DNA of 5,771 nucleotides from Clostridia bacterium (GCA_900769545.1 CAAGGZ010000064.1:1-5771), one strand, 5' to 3'; counted from the stretch's first letter, positions 1-4,304 are shown. The notes: generated from the letters alone by a model not told the origin. A program made the numbers and translations.

Positions 1-234
1 CGCGCGAATGTATTCGGTTACCGCCGCAATATTTTTCATCACGGCTTTGGGGTTTTTGAATACATACGTATTTACCTTTTGTAAAATATAATCTTTCAAT
101 TCCCCGTGACGGAAAAAGTAAACCTTGTACGTAACGTTGATATGTCCGCTTTCAATTAATTCGTAACCACGATATTCACCGACGATTTGAAAACGTTCTA
201 ATACGTCAACAAGTTGTTGTTCTACGTTTACCAT
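1..234 (-). CDS. N-terminus of a phosphotransferase-family (N-acetylhexosamine kinase-like) protein, partial
   Basis: Only the first 78 residues are present; the gene runs off the left edge of the window. The translation begins MVNVEQQLVDVLERF and contains the segments HINVTYKVYF and YILQKVNTYVFKNP followed by KAVMKNIAAVTEYIR. These resemble the N-lobe of aminoglycoside phosphotransferase-fold kinases of the N-acetylhexosamine 1-kinase type, where INxTYxV and LQKxNxxVFKNP lie around the nucleotide-binding strands. Family members phosphorylate sugars such as GlcNAc or GalNAc at C1, feeding nucleotide-sugar salvage; the exact substrate here cannot be judged. The catalytic loop lies outside the window. 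The ATG is supported by an AGAGG ribosome binding site at 240-244, five bases upstream, and by a consensus promoter at 331-359. It is transcribed away from everything else in the window and is probably chromosomal flank rather than part of the mobile region. Family assignment is from motif memory, not a search. Confidence 0.75.
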   Translation of the reverse strand, partial: MVNVEQQLVDVLERFQIVGEYRGYELIESGHINVTYKVYFFRHGELKDYILQKVNTYVFKNPKAVMKNIAAVTEYIRA

Positions 235-330
235 TTTTACCTCTTTTTTTGTTAATCCCTATATCATATGCACGGCATTACCCTTATCTGTTCCAACTGT
301 GCCGATTAAATTTCTCATTTCAACCCTTTC

Positions 331-359
331 ATTATATCATAGTTTCCGTATTGTGTCAA
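331..359 (-). promoter_or_regulatory. Consensus sigma-A promoter of the kinase-like gene
   Basis: On the minus strand, TTGACA (354-359) and TATAAT (331-336) are separated by exactly 17 bases (337-353), so both hexamers match consensus perfectly. The predicted start is near 324, giving a leader of about 90 bases. That leader can form a weak five-base-pair stem (273-277 with 300-304). No terminator lies between the promoter and the gene start, so constitutive strong expression is the simplest reading. Confidence 0.9.
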
Positions 360-386
360 GGCTTTTTTAACTTTTTAACCCGTTTG

Positions 387-392
387 TATAAT
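387..392 (+). promoter_or_regulatory. Possible rightward -10 element (TATAAT) without a good -35
   Basis: A perfect TATAAT occurs at 387-392 on the plus strand, but the best upstream hexamers are only T-rich (364-369), so promoter strength is doubtful. If used, transcription would start near 399 and meet the terminator hairpin at 401-432 at once. No better promoter for the rightward genes starting at 615 was found in 361-600. The gap from 235 to 614 otherwise holds the leftward promoter, this element, the terminator and the hairpin-rich region. Confidence 0.25.
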
Positions 393-400
393 TTATAATT

Positions 401-432
401 AAATGCGAAAATAAAAGTTCGCATTTTTTTAT
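401..432 (+). terminator. Rho-independent terminator, rightward
   Basis: A perfect nine-base-pair stem pairs AAATGCGAA (401-409) with TTCGCATTT (418-426) around an eight-base loop. The 3' arm runs into a T-tract (424-430) followed by more T-rich sequence, the classic rightward terminator form. The minus-strand side is A/T-rich but has no T-tract. It has no obvious upstream rightward gene in the window, so it either insulates the boundary between the kinase gene and the accessory region or acts as an early terminator in the leader of the rightward cluster. Confidence 0.7.
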
Positions 433-438
433 TTTCAT

Positions 439-584
439 TTTTGCCGAAAATACGGAAAATATGCTTGTTCTCGTCCGTTTCGGCAAAATCTGCTCCCTTA
501 TGGCGCATGAGCCGTATGGAAGCTTTCAACGCTCATGGCGTAGCGTTTGCGCGAACGCTACGCCCCCTATGTGGGAATGAGCGT
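439..584 (+). other. Hairpin-rich non-coding leader or single-strand-origin-like region
   Basis: Several inverted repeats are packed here: TTTTGCCGAAA (439-449) with TTTCGGCAAAA (478-488); CATGAGC (506-512) with GCTCATG (531-537); GGCGTAGCGTT (537-547) with AACGCTACGCC (554-564), a perfect 11-base-pair stem with a six-base loop; and ACGCTCAT (529-536) with ATGAGCGT (577-584), which encloses the previous hairpin. The second and fourth pairings use the same central GCTCAT, so they exclude each other, as in an attenuator or switch. The stretch directly precedes the ribosome binding site of the gene at 615. The motif TAGCGT (541-546) equals the CS-6 box of ssoA-type lagging-strand origins of rolling-circle plasmids, but here it lies in a stem rather than a loop and six bases can match by chance. 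No coding signal was found: the open frame from a TTG at 441 has no ribosome binding site. Confidence 0.55.
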
Positions 585-614
585 AAGAAAAAATTTAATA
601 GGAGTGTTGAAAAC

Positions 615-833
615 ATGAAAGAAATGGATTTTATCTATTGGCAAGTTATAAGGTCGGAAGACCGTGGGCATAGACATTATACATTCGCTGTAAAAACCTT
701 TTACGATGAACAAAAAGCTTTACGTTGGGCGGTACGTCATTGTAATCTTGACAGTTATTCTGTTTTAAGAATTTGTACCTATAAATCGGGTGCTATTTGT
801 TGTGAAGTTATCAAGCAGGGTGTTAAGCAATGA
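615..833 (+). CDS. Small protein of unknown function (72 residues)
   Basis: The chosen ATG at 615 has AGGAG at 600-604, ten bases upstream. An upstream in-frame TTG at 441 would force translation through the hairpin-rich region and is rejected. The protein starts MKEMDFIYWQVIRSEDRGHR and ends with a basic, cysteine-containing tail (residues about 47-72, with CEVIKQGVKQ at the end). It has no signal peptide or membrane segment. The mix of beta-prone stretches (HYTFAVKTFY) and a short helix (DEQKALRWAVRHC) suggests a small compact alpha/beta domain, but I do not recognise the family. Its stop TGA overlaps the ATG of the next gene in the sequence ATGA (830-833), so the two are almost certainly translationally coupled and may act together. 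Its position at the head of a cluster leading to a rolling-circle origin suggests an accessory plasmid or integrated-element role; that is inference. Confidence 0.7.
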   Translation: MKEMDFIYWQVIRSEDRGHRHYTFAVKTFYDEQKALRWAVRHCNLDSYSVLRICTYKSGAICCEVIKQGVKQ

Positions 834-1684
834 GTTACGACGTAATAGAAACGTTGGTTGCGACGAAGAAAAAGGAAATGCAACCTGCAAGCATTGTTCA
901 GTTGGAAGGTGAAATACAGTTTACACGGTATTTACCTTTGGAAATGTCAATGAAGGTTGAACCGAAATTTGCGGATTTGCAAAGGTATGTAAATGACTTC
1001 GGTAGGTGCGTGAAACGCATTCAAGACGATTTTATTTTATGTGGTTATTTTTTGAACCTTATTAAACGCGAAGGCTTGTATCGTTATTGCATTGAAGAAG
1101 GCTTGCAAGGTTATACGAATTTTTACAAGTTTTGCGAGGAAAAGTTAGGCGTAGCGCAAACCACGGCAAAACGACTTATCGCAATTAACGAGCATTTTTG
1201 TAAAAATGATTCTAAATTACCCGAACAGTATAAAAGGTTTGGTGCTTCAAAACTTGCAATTATGGCAACGTTTGAAAACGGATTAGAAGGAAAATTGCAA
1301 CCGAGCGTTACGGTTAAGCAGTTAGACAAGCTGAAAAAATATTATTCATCGCACGAATGGCACGTGGACATTCAAACAACGTGGCGCGATGATTTGAAAA
1401 AGTTTGAAATCGAACAGGAAGAAAACCGTTTATTAAAAAGCGCAAGGTTACTTCAAAGGAAGTTTGAATCAGCAAAGGAAACGGACGGCAAGCCCAAAGG
1501 CTTGGTGTCCGATCCTTATAAAGCATATACACGTTTTTTTGATGAAACGTTGCGAACGGTTGCAGGTTTACATAGTAACAATACACGTTTTGCCCCTATC
1601 GTAGAAGAATTAGAAAGCGTATTGAAACGCTTGCAGGGCGAAGTGTTGAAAATGCAGTCCAACGATATGTTGGACGGGCTGTAA
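830..1684 (+). CDS. Helix-turn-helix-like DNA-binding protein of a mobile element (284 residues)
   Basis: The start ATG overlaps the previous stop (ATGA), showing coupled translation. Residues about 65-125 are predicted helical and contain an HTH-like segment, NFYKFCEEKLGVAQTTAKRL (97-116), in the pattern of a tri-helical domain that precedes LIAINEHF. The later FGASKLAIMATFENG (137-151) and PSVTVKQLDKLKK (158-170) match a layout often seen in plasmid and phage proteins of Firmicutes with a DUF3102-like or similar N-terminal HTH, where a short helix pair and a TVxxL-K box follow. Residues about 185-215 and 255-277 are charged and probably form coiled helices. No catalytic motif is visible. 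I infer a DNA-binding control or partition-type protein. Two palindromes that share the core GTCCAAC/GTTGGAC lie at its 3' end and just beyond, and are candidate binding sites. It is not a recognisable relaxase, integrase or ParB. Confidence 0.7.
   Translation: MSYDVIETLVATKKKEMQPASIVQLEGEIQFTRYLPLEMSMKVEPKFADLQRYVNDFGRCVKRIQDDFILCGYFLNLIKREGLYRYCIEEGLQGYTNFYKFCEEKLGVAQTTAKRLIAINEHFCKNDSKLPEQYKRFGASKLAIMATFENGLEGKLQPSVTVKQLDKLKKYYSSHEWHVDIQTTWRDDLKKFEIEQEENRLLKSARLLQRKFESAKETDGKPKGLVSDPYKAYTRFFDETLRTVAGLHSNNTRFAPIVEELESVLKRLQGEVLKMQSNDMLDGL
1657..1675. repeat. Inverted repeat GTCCAAC-5-GTTGGAC inside the 3' end of the preceding gene
   Basis: GTCCAAC (1657-1663) and GTTGGAC (1669-1675) are exact inverted copies around GATAT. 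The repeat lies within the last codons of the HTH-like gene. The same seven-base arms recur in the palindrome centred 33.5 bases further on, so the pair looks like a deliberate two-site array rather than chance. Confidence 0.8.
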
Positions 1685-1688
1685 AAAT

Positions 1689-1710
1689 GAGAGTCCAACG
1701 TTGGACTCTC
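1689..1710. repeat. Perfect 22-base palindrome, probable operator
   Basis: The arm GAGAGTCCAAC (1689-1699) is followed at once by its exact inverse (1700-1710) with no loop, which favours a protein-binding site over an RNA hairpin. There is no T-tract after it (the next bases are GTTAAATCGA), so it is not a normal intrinsic terminator. It carries the same GTCCAAC core as the repeat at 1657-1675. It starts five bases after the stop of the HTH-like gene and lies upstream of the 1787 gene, where it could control downstream expression or mark a partition or replication site. Confidence 0.8.
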
Positions 1711-1720
1711 GTTAAATCGA

Positions 1721-1772
1721 TATCAAACGTGAGGAGCGTTTAGATAAATAATTTTAAATGCGCGAGGAGCGC
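1721..1772 (+). promoter_or_regulatory. Two small hairpins each exposing GAGGAG or GAGGA in the loop, before the gene at 1787
   Basis: TATCAAACG (1721-1729) pairs with CGTTT-A-GATA (1737-1746, one bulged A) around the loop TGAGGAG. GCGC (1760-1763) pairs with GCGC (1769-1772) around GAGGA. Both place a Shine-Dalgarno-like AGGA in a loop. The true ribosome binding site of the next gene is AAGGAG at 1774-1779, immediately after. Such GGA-in-loop pairs are how CsrA recognises mRNA, and leader decoy ribosome sites are another option; neither is shown here. Confidence 0.35.
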
Positions 1773-1790
1773 GAAGGAGTAATTTTATGA
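1758..1790 (+). CDS. Possible 10-residue leader peptide MREEREGVIL
   Basis: An ATG at 1758 opens a ten-codon frame whose TGA (1788-1790) overlaps the ATG of the next gene as ATGA, the same coupling arrangement seen at 830. The nearest purine-rich site upstream (GAGGAG, 1731-1736) is 21 bases away, which is too far unless the leader folds. The frame also runs straight over the ribosome binding site of the next gene, whose sequence alone could explain the codons. Weakly supported. Confidence 0.2.
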   Translation: MREEREGVIL

Positions 1791-2347
1791 AGTGTTATGT
1801 TATTAAGACGGAGAAGAAAACGACCAAGAACGGTGAAGATTATTTCAATCGCACGTTGTATCTTCAAGGCGTAGGCTTGTCGGGTATGGTTCCCATTCGT
1901 GTTTGCTATTTCGGTAAACCTGTAATGGAAGCTGTTATGGAAAAGGTTATTGACCCTGTAACGAACAAGCCGAAGTTGGATAAGGACGGCAAGGAATTGC
2001 TTGTCGAAAAGAAGGACAAAGACGGTAACGTTATTATGCGCGTGAAGAAAGACGAGGACGGCAACGATATTCTTCGTGATGATGATTTCCGTATTAGGGA
2101 AGATTTGTTAGACATGTTTGCGGTCAGCTATGAAGCGTTCAAGCAGGGCGAAGTCTGCAATCCCGTAGAAGTTTTTGCGAGAGCGAAAAAGACGGAAAGC
2201 AAAGACGGCGAAAAGTACAATTTCTTTATCAGGGTTGGCGAAGACGATATCCCTGTTGAGGTTATTGACTTTTCTTCCGAAGACCGTACCGACTTTAAAT
2301 ATCGTGGTAATCTTGCGAAAATGCGGTATTTGGCAAACAATGCGTGA
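1787..2347 (+). CDS. Unknown protein with duplicated beta-rich module and three 12-residue repeats (186 residues)
   Basis: The start has AAGGAG at 1774-1779, seven bases upstream. Residues 65-100 are three exact-length repeats: DKDGKELLVEKK, DKDGNVIMRVKK and DEDGNDILRDDD. Their DxDG turns followed by hydrophobic-charged alternation suggest stacked beta-hairpins. The flanking parts resemble each other: TTKNGEDYFNRTLYLQG then MVPIRVCYF (12-42), and TESKDGEKYNFFIRVGEDD then IPVEVIDF (136-162). This suggests an internal duplication of a small beta-barrel-like module interrupted by the repeat insert. The pattern K-x-G-E-x-Y followed by alternating hydrophobics is reminiscent of OB-fold strands in single-stranded-DNA-binding proteins, which would fit a gene next to a rolling-circle origin, but no family was recognised and this is inference. 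The protein is rich in Lys, Asp and Glu and has no membrane or signal segment. Confidence 0.75.
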   Translation: MKCYVIKTEKKTTKNGEDYFNRTLYLQGVGLSGMVPIRVCYFGKPVMEAVMEKVIDPVTNKPKLDKDGKELLVEKKDKDGNVIMRVKKDEDGNDILRDDDFRIREDLLDMFAVSYEAFKQGEVCNPVEVFARAKKTESKDGEKYNFFIRVGEDDIPVEVIDFSSEDRTDFKYRGNLAKMRYLANNA

Positions 2348-2375
2348 GGTAATCGCGTAGGTTTTTTCATATGAC

Positions 2376-2420
2376 GGGATTATGTGGGGAAAACCACATA
2401 ATCCCCCTCCTTGATAATAT
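2376..2420 (+). other. Probable rolling-circle double-strand origin (dso) of the pC194/pUB110 type
   Basis: A perfect 12-base-pair hairpin pairs GGGATTATGTGG (2376-2387) with CCACATAATCCC (2394-2405) around GGAAAA. Five bases later comes CTTGATAATA (2410-2419) followed by TAGAATC. From memory, the pC194 nick region contains CTTGATAATA and that of pUB110 contains CTTGATACATATAGAA, with cleavage in CTTG^ATA, which would be between 2413 and 2414 here. The position, 59 bases before a Rep_1-family gene, is the expected one. The hairpin is not followed by a T-tract on either strand, so it is not a terminator. Nicking itself is inferred. Confidence 0.7.
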
Positions 2421-2478
2421 AGAATCATCTTCACCCGCAAAATCTTGGAACAAAATCTTTACTACGGAGCGTTGAAAT

Positions 2479-2976
2479 ATGAGTTCAAAGAAAAATCGGG
2501 AAGAAAGCACTATTGAATGGGAATTTGGTATCGATTGGTTCAAAGACCTGCAAGCGAAAGTAAAGTACAACGTCTACCAAAGCGAGTATTACGAGCGCAT
2601 GGCAGACGATTACAACGATGATACCTATCGCAAGAAAGCAGAGCGCACGCTTTCTTGCAGTAAGGTATGGGATTTGAACTATTATGTACGTCACGGTATC
2701 AAACAAATAAAAAGCATTACGCGCTGTCAAGATTCCTTTTGTTACGTATGTCAAAGTTTGAAAGCGCAAAGGCGTTTTCAATTATTTTCCCCCATTTTGC
2801 GACAGTTGGAAAAAACACACGATATATTCCATACGGTATTTACCGTACCGAACGTGTCGGGGCAACGTCTAAATTGGACGTTGGATAAAATGTATAGCCG
2901 TTTCGGGCGTTTGATTGCGTACCTGAAAGGCGAAAAGAAAGTCAAAGGACTTGATTTCTTTCAATACGGTTATTAA
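2479..2976 (+). pseudogene. rep: Truncated rolling-circle replication initiator (Rep_1 family), N-terminal half
   Basis: The start ATG has GGAG at 2466-2469, nine bases upstream. The 165 residues carry the Rep_1 N-terminal features: a zinc-finger-like cluster RCQDSFCYVCQSLKAQRR (residues about 82-99), then a hydrophobic strand with TVPNVSGQRL, and KGLDFFQYGY at the very end. Full-length relatives are about 300-400 residues and continue from QYGYKGA-type sequence into a region with the metal-binding HPHFH (HUH) motif and the nicking tyrosine. Both are absent here, and no HUH-like sequence appears downstream in any frame before the antisense of ardC begins. The last codons are TAT TAA; removing one T would give Tyr-Lys-Ala-Val, compatible with a frameshift at or near a recombination joint. 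The product cannot nick DNA by itself, though it might still bind the origin. The cognate origin lies just upstream, showing this is the remnant of a rolling-circle plasmid. Confidence 0.8.
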
Positions 2977-3074
2977 AGCGGTATACTTGTGCATACGCCT
3001 TTCTTTTTGCACTTGTCATAATCCCTGCAAGTTTTGCAAACTTTAAGGCAACCTGCCATTTGGCATATCATCAT
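2973..3074 (-). CDS. Small six-cysteine protein (33 residues) downstream of ardC
   Basis: The reading frame begins ATGATGATATGC with AAGGAGAT (3081-3088) eight bases before the first ATG, an excellent ribosome binding site, and starts 22 bases after the ardC stop. The sequence MMICQMAGCLKVCKTCRDYD continues into a Lys-rich tail with cysteines at 4, 9, 13, 16, 22 and 28. Spacings Cx4Cx3Cx2Cx5Cx5C suggest a tiny zinc-binding or metal-cluster protein; no secretion signal is present, so a disulphide-rich secreted peptide is less likely. An upstream in-frame start that would give a longer protein reading across the end of ardC is rejected because only this ATG has a ribosome binding site. It is probably co-transcribed with ardC. 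Its stop shares the palindrome TTAA (2973-2976) with the stop of the truncated Rep, so its last residues may be altered by the joint. Function unknown. Confidence 0.65.
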   Translation of the reverse strand: MMICQMAGCLKVCKTCRDYDKCKKKGVCTSIPL

Positions 3075-3089
3075 AGTTTTATCTCCTTC

Positions 3090-3117
3090 GGGGCGGTTAA
3101 GCCGCCCCTTCAATTTT
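3090..3117 (+). terminator. GC-rich hairpin at the end of ardC, possible rightward terminator
   Basis: GGGGCGG (3090-3096) pairs with CCGCCCC (3102-3108) around TTAAG. On the plus strand a T-tract (3114-3119) follows after CAA, so it could end rightward transcripts coming from rep. On the minus strand it spans the ardC stop codon, has no T-tract, and is followed at once by the ribosome binding site of the six-cysteine gene, so there it would act as an mRNA-stabilising or partial intergenic hairpin. Confidence 0.5.
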
Positions 3118-4014
3118 TTCTTGTTCAACGTTTCCGATGACGATATAGCGGACGGCTTTTTCAGCTTTGCCTGATGCCTGCACAATCATTTTCGTGTCAT
3201 TCTTTAATGCCTTAATCCAAGACTGAATATAAGCAACGGAGTTTGTGAACGTTGACGGCGTTTCTATATTCAGTAGATTAAGCAAGCCTGCCGAGCCGAT
3301 TTCCGCAACAAGTTCTTCCTTGCTGTAATCTTCCGAACCGAACCCTGCAAAAGAGTTCAAGCGGTCAAGGCGTTCTTTGTGTCCTGTGCTATGCACGATT
3401 TCGTGAAACGCTGTCGAATAAAATTCGCCTGCTTTCTTTCCAAATTGGAAACGTTCGGGAAGTTGGATAAAGTCCTGCATAGGCGAATAGAAAGCGGAGT
3501 TACCGCCGTAGCGGATTGCGATTTCCTCGCGTTCCGCGTATTCGTTCATCAAGTCCTCGGCTTGTTCTTTGGGTGCGAACGTCGTTTCGGTTGGCTCTTT
3601 CACTTCTTCAAAGGTCAAGGGCTTTACGCCGTCCACGTCATCGATATGGAAAACTTGATAATAACGCAGGTAAGGGATTTTGACGAGCTTTTCCTCGTCG
3701 GTGCTTTCGTCCTTCGTGACGTTCTCCAACCACTTCCAAAAGACAACGATTTCAGCCTTCGCGCCTTTCTTGATTGTACCGCCGACGTCCTTCCATTGCT
3801 TAAAGCTTGCGTACTCGCCTGCACGGCTCAACAGCATTTGATTTAACGCGCTGTAAGCGGTCTTGGTAATTCGATTAAAAGCAACCTTCCGCAGGTCGGT
3901 TGCGCCCTTAATCGATACGCCCGACATTTTCCAAGGTTTGTGCCAAGGGATAATGCCCTTTTCTAACTGCTGAATAATTCGGTTAGTAACTTCTTCGTAG
4001 ATGTCAAATTTCAT
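3097..4014 (-). CDS. ardC: ArdC-family antirestriction protein (ssDNA-binding domain plus zincin metallopeptidase domain)
   Basis: The 305-residue protein has the usual two-domain layout and length. Residues about 1-125 form the N-terminal ssDNA-binding domain (DUF1738 type), with KGIIPWHKPWK (19-29), AYSALNQMLL (53-62), the KQWKDVGGTIKKGAKAEIVV segment (72-91) and FWKW (92-95). Residues about 150-275 are the zincin-like domain, with the metal site HEIVH (204-208) in AFHEIVHSTGH and the downstream acidic EELVAEIG (233-240), which supplies the third ligand in relatives. In conjugative plasmids such as pSa, ArdC binds incoming single-stranded DNA and protects it from host restriction endonucleases. 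The start MKFDIYEEV is chosen because AGGAG (4025-4029) lies ten bases upstream; a 26-codon upstream extension would read through a terminator hairpin and is rejected. All key residues are intact. Expression appears to be controlled by a long structured leader (4015-4244). Confidence 0.9.
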   Translation of the reverse strand: MKFDIYEEVTNRIIQQLEKGIIPWHKPWKMSGVSIKGATDLRKVAFNRITKTAYSALNQMLLSRAGEYASFKQWKDVGGTIKKGAKAEIVVFWKWLENVTKDESTDEEKLVKIPYLRYYQVFHIDDVDGVKPLTFEEVKEPTETTFAPKEQAEDLMNEYAEREEIAIRYGGNSAFYSPMQDFIQLPERFQFGKKAGEFYSTAFHEIVHSTGHKERLDRLNSFAGFGSEDYSKEELVAEIGSAGLLNLLNIETPSTFTNSVAYIQSWIKALKNDTKMIVQASGKAEKAVRYIVIGNVEQEKIEGAA

Positions 4015-4030
4015 AGTGCTTGCTCTCCTT

Positions 4031-4073
4031 AAAAAAAATAGAAATAGAGGTGTAAGGTTGCCCTTACACCTCT
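4031..4073 (-). terminator. Attenuator-like terminator in the ardC leader
   Basis: On the minus strand a perfect 12-base-pair stem (4062-4073 with 4046-4057, loop of four) is followed by ATTTCTA and eight Ts (4038-4031). The ardC ribosome binding site begins right after. A terminator inside the leader and before its own gene is the hallmark of transcription attenuation. An alternative pairing, GGTTaCCC (4088-4081) with GGGcAACC (4063-4056), seven of eight matches, would break the terminator stem and could be the antiterminator. Confidence 0.65.
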
Positions 4074-4087
4074 TAATGAGGGGTAAC

Positions 4088-4217
4088 CACATTCATAGTC
4101 TTTTACCGTCAAGGGAAAAATCTTGTGATTTTGCAAGATTTTAGATAAAAAAATTGTGGTAAGCTACTGCATTAAGGAACAATTTTTTTACGACCCTTTA
4201 CTGTAAAAGCGAATGTG
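4088..4217 (-). ncRNA. Structured ardC leader RNA element (three-way-junction candidate)
   Basis: As minus-strand RNA, CACATTC (4217-4211) pairs perfectly with GAATGTG (4094-4088). After a small internal loop, 16 bases (4209-4194) pair with 4115-4100, with 14 Watson-Crick pairs and two A-G mismatches. This helix encloses two perfect hairpins: a 12-base-pair stem (4179-4190 with 4146-4157, 21-base loop) and a nine-base-pair stem (4134-4142 with 4117-4125, eight-base loop). The terminator at 4031-4073 follows 14 bases later, then ardC. The layout is that of a riboswitch or protein-binding attenuator; I recognise no known class. Because the same bases form inverted repeats in DNA, a lagging-strand (single-strand) replication origin is a real alternative. 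The stretch from 4015 to 4393 holds no gene; it contains this element, both promoters and the direct repeats. Confidence 0.55.
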
Positions 4218-4236
4218 ACACGAAAAAAGCTACGGT

Positions 4237-4304
4237 TACGCGGAAGTAATTTTATAAAACGATAGCCTGACTACGGCAAAAAAAGTACGATACGCGGAAA
4301 GTAA
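4237..4304. repeat. Two direct repeats TACGCGGAA(A)GTAA flanking the ardC promoter
   Basis: TACGCGGAAGTAA (4237-4249) and TACGCGGAAAGTAA (4291-4304) are 54 bases apart, about five helical turns, so they face the same side of DNA. The similarity extends, with small gaps, over roughly 4223-4258 and 4277-4315 (A-run, TACG, the core, then an AT-rich tail). One copy overlaps the predicted ardC start and the other lies just before its -35 box. Operators for the adjacent 69-residue regulator, or iterons, are the likely roles. Confidence 0.55.
4251..4279 (-). promoter_or_regulatory. Probable promoter of ardC
   Basis: On the minus strand TTGCCG (4274-4279) and TATAAA (4251-4256) are 17 bases apart (4257-4273), matching consensus at four and five of six positions. 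The predicted start near 4244 gives a leader of about 230 bases before ardC. It is the best leftward promoter in the gap; TTGACG at 4107-4112 has no good -10 partner. Confidence 0.6.

Noticed and set aside
259..318. A 19-codon leader peptide frame upstream of the kinase gene (minus strand)
   Set aside because: Its purine-rich site overlaps the predicted transcription start, so the mRNA would carry no ribosome binding site; probably chance.
439..584. A retron msr/msd or CRISPR-like element
   Set aside because: No reverse transcriptase gene is near, there are no regularly spaced direct repeats, and the pairings explain the sequence as simple stem-loops.
441..614. N-terminal extension of the 72-residue protein from a TTG at 441
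   Set aside because: No ribosome binding site at 441, and the stretch is built of inverted repeats; ATG 615 has AGGAG at a fair distance.
2376..2405. Reading the 12-base-pair hairpin as a transcription terminator
   Set aside because: No T-tract follows on either strand, whereas a nick-site-like sequence does, so an origin is the better explanation.
3379..3846. A 155-residue rightward frame antisense to ardC
   Set aside because: Shadow of a clear ardC coding sequence; no ribosome binding site or recognisable protein features.
4015..4092. A 26-codon N-terminal extension of ArdC from 4092
   Set aside because: It would translate the terminator hairpin and T-tract; the family begins near MKFDIYEEV, which has its own ribosome binding site.
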